From Anaerolineaceae bacterium (GTDB lineage Bacteria; Chloroflexota; Anaerolineae; Aggregatilineales; Phototrophicaceae), in contig WGMX01000013.1 in assembly GCA_016124855.1 (NCBI GenBank), positions 1-64,000 of the forward strand: a stretch of DNA of 64,000 nucleotides, read 5' to 3'. Positions within the stretch are counted from its first letter, which is position 1. Each line of letters begins with the position of its first letter. Below the pieces are notes generated by a model. That model did no database searches and had not been told where the DNA came from. It saw only the letters and a list, made by a program, of their open reading frames with translations. Both the position numbers and the translations under genes were made by a program. Shown here one piece after another: positions 59,812 through 64,000 of the stretch.

Positions 59812-60594
59812 TTATGCCCAACCAGCGCCGCCGCGAGAATGAATAATCTCTCCGGTAATCCATTCAGCTTCTTCACTGGCTAAAAACGCCACCAATCGCG
59901 CGGCATCTTCAGGAAGCCCGACCCGACCGGATGGCATACTTTGGGCGATAGCAGCTTTGATTTCAGGAGTCATCCAGCCCGTATCCGTTGCTCCCGGATC
60001 AACCGCGTTGACGGTGATACCCAATTTGGCAACACCACCTGCCAATGATAGGGTAAAGGCTTCGACTGCCCCTTTCGTCGCGGCGTAGGCCAATTCGCCC
60101 GACATCGGGCCAAGTGATTGACCGGATGTCATATTGATAATTCGCCCGCCGCGTCCCGCTTTGAAGCGCCGCGCAAATTCCACACTCACCAAGAATGCGC
60201 CGCGAATGTTGACCGCATAATGGGCATCTAAACTTTGGGCATCCAACTGCTGATAATCACCGCTGACCGAATACGCCGCATTGTTAACCAGCACACTGAC
60301 GCTGCCAAGCTGCTCCTCAACTTGATCAAGTAGTCGAGCAGGAGTATCAGCTTGGCTGAGGTCAGCCGAAATCGCCATGCAGCGTACACCCATTGCTTGT
60401 AATTCAGCGGTGAGCAAGTCAGGCGCATTTTCATCGGCTCCCCAATCCATTTGTTGGTCATAGGGATGCCAATAGGTGAAGGCAATATCCAGCCCTTGAG
60501 CGGCAAGCGCTTTACAAATCGCCGCGCCGATACCGATTCGCCTGCTGGCTCCCGTCACAAGGGCAATTCGTGATTGTTGAGGTGATTGGGTCAT
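59812..60594 (-). CDS. SDR-family oxidoreductase
   Basis: A 260-residue short-chain dehydrogenase. Cofactor motif TGASRRIGIGAAI near the N-terminus, NNAAYSVSG, catalytic Ser in INMTSGQSLG, and Tyr-Lys in YAATKGAVEAF. The C-terminal GEIIHSRGGAGW matches a group annotated as 3-oxoacyl-ACP reductase-like, but substrate is unknown. The N-terminal residues show RR after the first Gly motif, favouring NADP. No good SD; the start lies just behind the terminator of the next gene, so the transcript may be leaderless or very short. Confidence 0.85.
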   Translation of the reverse strand: MTQSPQQSRIALVTGASRRIGIGAAICKALAAQGLDIAFTYWHPYDQQMDWGADENAPDLLTAELQAMGVRCMAISADLSQADTPARLLDQVEEQLGSVSVLVNNAAYSVSGDYQQLDAQSLDAHYAVNIRGAFLVSVEFARRFKAGRGGRIINMTSGQSLGPMSGELAYAATKGAVEAFTLSLAGGVAKLGITVNAVDPGATDTGWMTPEIKAAIAQSMPSGRVGLPEDAARLVAFLASEEAEWITGEIIHSRGGAGWA

Positions 60595-60602
60595 TTAAAA
60601 GT

Positions 60603-60629
60603 AAAAGGGCGACCTTTATGATCGCCCTT
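60603..60629 (-). terminator. intrinsic terminator after the clostripain-like gene
   Basis: On the minus strand AAGGGCGA, a 9-base loop and TCGCCCTT, then TTACTTTT. It lies 18 bases past the stop at 60648. Confidence 0.75.
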
Positions 60630-60647
60630 CCATAACTAGATTAACGC

Positions 60648-63600
60648 TTAAGACGTTTCGGCTGGCTTCGGATCGTCAATGCGGAAGCCATCCAACATGA
60701 TGGTGAAGGTACTCACGAACACCTCCTTGAATTGGGTTGTCGGTGCTTCGAACCACAGCGCATAAGGAATCTTGTTCTTAATCGTCACATACACACGCCC
60801 TGTGATTTCCTCACCATCGTCATTGTTGTAGGTGAAGGTCTGGTAAGCCCATTCATTCTTCTCACCGTAGTAGGTATCAGTGTCTACCAGCTTGAAGCCA
60901 TCTTTTTCCGATACTTTGTCGCTGACAATATCATCCACCCATGTAGCGGTATCATCTTCCGATTCGCCATAAACCTCTACGGCTGCAAACGTCGGGTCGT
61001 TCTTATCATCATTCGGATGGTAATACCACCAATTCGAATCTTTGACATCTTCGCCGCCCGGCATCCATGTCGTCGCCACCGGATAATGAGTTTCATCGGT
61101 GAAATGGTCACTTGACCAAACACCCGTATCCTTCGACTTAACTTCGGTCGCATTGAAAAGCGTTAGATGGTCAAGCAGCAGTTGATAGTTGGCATCCATA
61201 TCGGCCTTGCTCATCGCTTCCGAAGCAAAGACCAAACCGAACTGCAAATCATCTTGGTAAACAGCCACCGCCCGTCCGAAGTATTTACCGGCATCATTGG
61301 TGTAGGTGTAAGTAAATTCTTGACCCTCTCGCCCATCAACCGTGATCTTCTTGAATTTGCCGTTGCTTTCAAGGCTGAATTTATCAATCACACCCTGCGC
61401 AATTTTCTTCAAATCAGTGACATCATTATCACCCGGATACACGAACATATACTGCTTGTTGTCGCGGCTGCCGGTTTGCAAGAAGTTTTGTTCAGGGAAG
61501 TAATCGACATCGAACCAACCGACTGGACGTTGGAACATCAATCCCCAATCGTTATCGACATATCCGCGCAAACTGGTATCAACATTGTCGTTATTGACAT
61601 TGACCTTTGCCGAAGAGAAGCCGGTTGTACCACCCACTGATTCGATCAGGAAGCCGAGGTTATATTGTCCGGTAGGGGCCGGCGCATAATCCCACGTGAT
61701 GCCATTTGCAGGCCATGTGAAGGTCGTACCTTCTTGCTGCAGGACGCGGCCATCCGCTGTCACCACTGATTTATAAGTCTGGAATTCGCCGCCTGTCGCA
61801 ACTTTGACGCTGGCGAGCGCGTTGCCGCTGGCATTACTGCTAACGACGTTGGCGACTCCGCCGTCATCGTTGAACATAACTGTAACATCGACCCATTCCT
61901 GACTGCCGGGGTACTTATATCGACCTGCCAGAGATGATACACCCTCAGAAGTCACCACTTGTTCAAAACTGCTCGTCTTGCCATCAGTCACGAACGGAAC
62001 TTCAGCATCCCATGTAAAGTCGCTGTCATCCACGCCGGGGTTCCATTGGTTGACTTCCTGTGTCACATTGTCGATGACCACTTTGGTGATGATGCGCGAG
62101 GTTTCGAGGCGTACCGCTGTGCCATCATCCTGAATCTTATCGACTGTGAACTTACCCTGTGAAATATTGCGTCCGGTGACTTCCATCGAAATCGTGATCG
62201 GTACAGCAATGCTCGTAACGTCTTCAGGGTAAATATTCGTAATCGTCACCACTGGAATACTGCTCGGTGCTAATGCTGCAGAACCTTGTGGCCCCCGGAA
62301 CGCGCGTGATTGTGGACTGGCTCCACTGTAGAAGGCCACCAGCATATCCGTCCAATTTTGCAGCGGACTTTGTTCCCTGTAATTGCCGTCGGCATCCGTA
62401 CTGCGCTGCGGGAAGTAAATGTTGTAGTAACTGGTGTATTTGCTCAGTTGTCGTCCCGCTGTACCGTAAATACGCACACTATCGAGGGCGATACCCACGT
62501 TGTCGGCAGCGTTCTTCAGCGCTTTATCCTTTGTACTCGCCGAAACCCGCCGCATAAAGTCCCCAAGATCAATATTCGTAGGCGGCCCGTATTGATCTTC
62601 TGGCAGGAAGAAAGAATAAGCATAGGTATTCGCGCGCGCCTGACCCAACAGCGAAATATACGCACGTGGATTGGCGTTGACAATCTCAGTGAACTGGTTC
62701 AGTGCATCAATGACATTGCCGAATTTGCGCAAATCGGTTACATCTGCGCCCAGCACAGGTTCAGTATCCGCCGAAATATCGGTCATATCTTCAATGTACT
62801 TATCAGCCATCTGCTTGCCCAACTGCCCGATATCCATGTTGGGGTTCTTGTTCAACAGTTTAGTAAGGAGCGTCATGTCGAAGCTGGGATTGAGCGTGAT
62901 TTCAGGCGAACCCAATGCATAGTCAAAGTAGCGTGACATAGCCGCGTAGTGTTCGACACTGCTCATCAAACAAGCGTCATTAATCAACAGGTCGAATTTC
63001 TTTAACCCCGTGTTCTTGAGCGCCGCATCAAAAGTCTGCGACATTCCGGGGATCGTCAGCAAACCATGACCCGTAGTTTCATCCTGTACGGTTCCGTACC
63101 ATGCACCACCATGATCATTGAGGATAATGGCATAGTGCTGCGCCGGATAACTCTTTACACCCCAAACGATGAAGTCGAGAAGGTTGCCGGGATACGCGGT
63201 ATCAATTTCACCTAAATCACCCAACGGCTCGGTGTCGATGGTTGGTGGGTAAACTGTCCGGTAGTCCTTGCTAATATCTGGCCCCGGCTCGAAAAGTCTT
63301 GTATCTGTCCAGTCCCCGTTGGATTGGTCATAATCCGGCGTGCGGTCAAGCAGCGCCAGAATACGAACGCTCGATGTACTGCCGCCTGCTCGCTCGAATT
63401 CATCAAGGTCGTTAATCAGACCATCTTCAAGGTTATTATCTGCCCCCATATAAACCAGCACCGTCCAATCGGCGATGTTGGGGGTGGGAGAAATAACAGG
63501 ATAACCTGCTGCGATGGTTGTAGTCGTATTGTTGTTGTTCGAGGCAATAGTCGTTGTACCCTTGCCCACTTTGACGCTGGCCTCAAACTCGCCGCTGGTT

Positions 63601-64000
63601 TCACCCTGTTCATAACCGTAACGGGTGATAACAAGTGTATAATCTCCGGCTTCTGCCTGCGGATAAACTAGACAAGAGTCTTTGGTAGATTTGTCACAGT
63701 CGTCATTTTCGGCAACTACCGTGTCGCCAAAGAAAATACCTGTGTAGAGGTCGAGATCGCCGCTGGTGGCTTTTGCGTCAATCGTGATGGTATCGCCTGC
63801 ATGAACACCATTCAGCGGATATTGGACGTAATACTGACCATCGTCAATCGTATCGCTGAAGGTTTGACCTTTATCGCCTGTCTCCGAAACCGGAATGCTG
63901 CCGCCGCTGCCATTTCCACTATCTAATGTCAGCTCAAACGAACCCTTATCGTAACCAAAAACTCCGATTAAATAATCACCGTTAGCAGGCAGCACCGCCT
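60648..64000 (-). CDS. clostripain-like (C11) cysteine peptidase, N-terminus outside the window
   Basis: At least 1116 codons, open to the window edge. A PPC-like domain stands first (VSETGDKGQTFSDTIDDGQYYVQYPLNGVHAGDTITIDAKATSGDLDLYTG). The C11 domain follows (about 175-520 from the edge): DWTVLVYMGADNNLED, catalytic His in AIILNDHGGAWYG and catalytic Cys in INDACLMSSVEHYA. Beta-sandwich modules come next. The last 300 residues hold two similar copies of a PsbP/Mog1-like fold (GLMFQRPVGWFDVDYFP and HYPVATTWMPGGED onward). It is probably a secreted or surface protease cleaving after Arg. A terminator follows the stop. The true start lies beyond 64000. Confidence 0.85.
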   Translation of the reverse strand, partial: AVLPANGDYLIGVFGYDKGSFELTLDSGNGSGGSIPVSETGDKGQTFSDTIDDGQYYVQYPLNGVHAGDTITIDAKATSGDLDLYTGIFFGDTVVAENDDCDKSTKDSCLVYPQAEAGDYTLVITRYGYEQGETSGEFEASVKVGKGTTTIASNNNNTTTTIAAGYPVISPTPNIADWTVLVYMGADNNLEDGLINDLDEFERAGGSTSSVRILALLDRTPDYDQSNGDWTDTRLFEPGPDISKDYRTVYPPTIDTEPLGDLGEIDTAYPGNLLDFIVWGVKSYPAQHYAIILNDHGGAWYGTVQDETTGHGLLTIPGMSQTFDAALKNTGLKKFDLLINDACLMSSVEHYAAMSRYFDYALGSPEITLNPSFDMTLLTKLLNKNPNMDIGQLGKQMADKYIEDMTDISADTEPVLGADVTDLRKFGNVIDALNQFTEIVNANPRAYISLLGQARANTYAYSFFLPEDQYGPPTNIDLGDFMRRVSASTKDKALKNAADNVGIALDSVRIYGTAGRQLSKYTSYYNIYFPQRSTDADGNYREQSPLQNWTDMLVAFYSGASPQSRAFRGPQGSAALAPSSIPVVTITNIYPEDVTSIAVPITISMEVTGRNISQGKFTVDKIQDDGTAVRLETSRIITKVVIDNVTQEVNQWNPGVDDSDFTWDAEVPFVTDGKTSSFEQVVTSEGVSSLAGRYKYPGSQEWVDVTVMFNDDGGVANVVSSNASGNALASVKVATGGEFQTYKSVVTADGRVLQQEGTTFTWPANGITWDYAPAPTGQYNLGFLIESVGGTTGFSSAKVNVNNDNVDTSLRGYVDNDWGLMFQRPVGWFDVDYFPEQNFLQTGSRDNKQYMFVYPGDNDVTDLKKIAQGVIDKFSLESNGKFKKITVDGREGQEFTYTYTNDAGKYFGRAVAVYQDDLQFGLVFASEAMSKADMDANYQLLLDHLTLFNATEVKSKDTGVWSSDHFTDETHYPVATTWMPGGEDVKDSNWWYYHPNDDKNDPTFAAVEVYGESEDDTATWVDDIVSDKVSEKDGFKLVDTDTYYGEKNEWAYQTFTYNNDDGEEITGRVYVTIKNKIPYALWFEAPTTQFKEVFVSTFTIMLDGFRIDDPKPAETS

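Overview
The window looks like a piece of a Chloroflexota (Anaerolineae-like) chromosome of about half G+C. This is inference from gene style: lipoproteins and membrane proteins with Thr/Pro-rich 'TPTPT' linkers, SH3-like and CARDB-like modules, PBS/HEAT-repeat proteins, two F420/FMN luciferase-like oxidoreductases, an FHA protein with a long extracytoplasmic part, and no LPS assembly genes. There are 58 supported coding regions, partial at both ends. I saw no rRNA, tRNA, CRISPR array, transposase or prophage.

Layout. 1-8400: a gene tail, a luciferase-like oxidoreductase, a PHP-AlbA_2 fusion, a threonine dehydratase-type PLP enzyme, two adjacent transglutaminase-like proteins, a DUF2238-like membrane protein and a soluble EEP-fold hydrolase. 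8400-22300: signalling and envelope genes, namely a membrane-anchored TIR protein, an FHA protein, a DUF4062-NB-ARC-TPR STAND protein, a VanW protein, two tandem paralogues of an unrecognised family and a GT9 transferase. 22300-31700: metabolic and transport genes separated by dispersed hairpin repeats, a rhodanese-tailed antiporter, and an operon of three membrane-anchored EEP-fold paralogues joined by ATGA overlaps, then HEAT, zinc-ribbon and prmC genes. 32000-43200: a surface-glycan block. WbpD/E/B/I-like enzymes would make UDP-2,3-diacetamido-2,3-dideoxy-mannuronate (UDP-glucose-type 6-dehydrogenase not present here), with two polytopic glycosyltransferase-like proteins, a GT2 transferase and a B12-binding radical SAM protein. 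A HEAT-like gene sits inside the block. 43300-53100: HEAT proteins, RidA, CPBP-like, GNAT, MscL, ComEA, ROK kinase, an SH3/CARDB secreted protein and a MefA-like MFS exporter. 53100-64000: pterin dehydratase, PepF, a cyclophilin lipoprotein, an SH3/CARDB lipoprotein, SixA, GNAT, SDR and a large clostripain-like protease running off the window.

The most distinctive undescribed-looking item is the minus-strand stretch 52876-53130. A good sigma70-type promoter, a 30-codon ORF with an SD sequence and a strong intrinsic terminator lie in that order just before the MFS exporter gene. This is the layout expected for leader-peptide control by transcription attenuation. Other candidates are the TIR protein with an extracytoplasmic domain, the tandem unknown paralogues whose C-terminal halves recall a histidine-free kinase dimerisation bundle, the PHP-AlbA_2 fusion, and the triple EEP operon.
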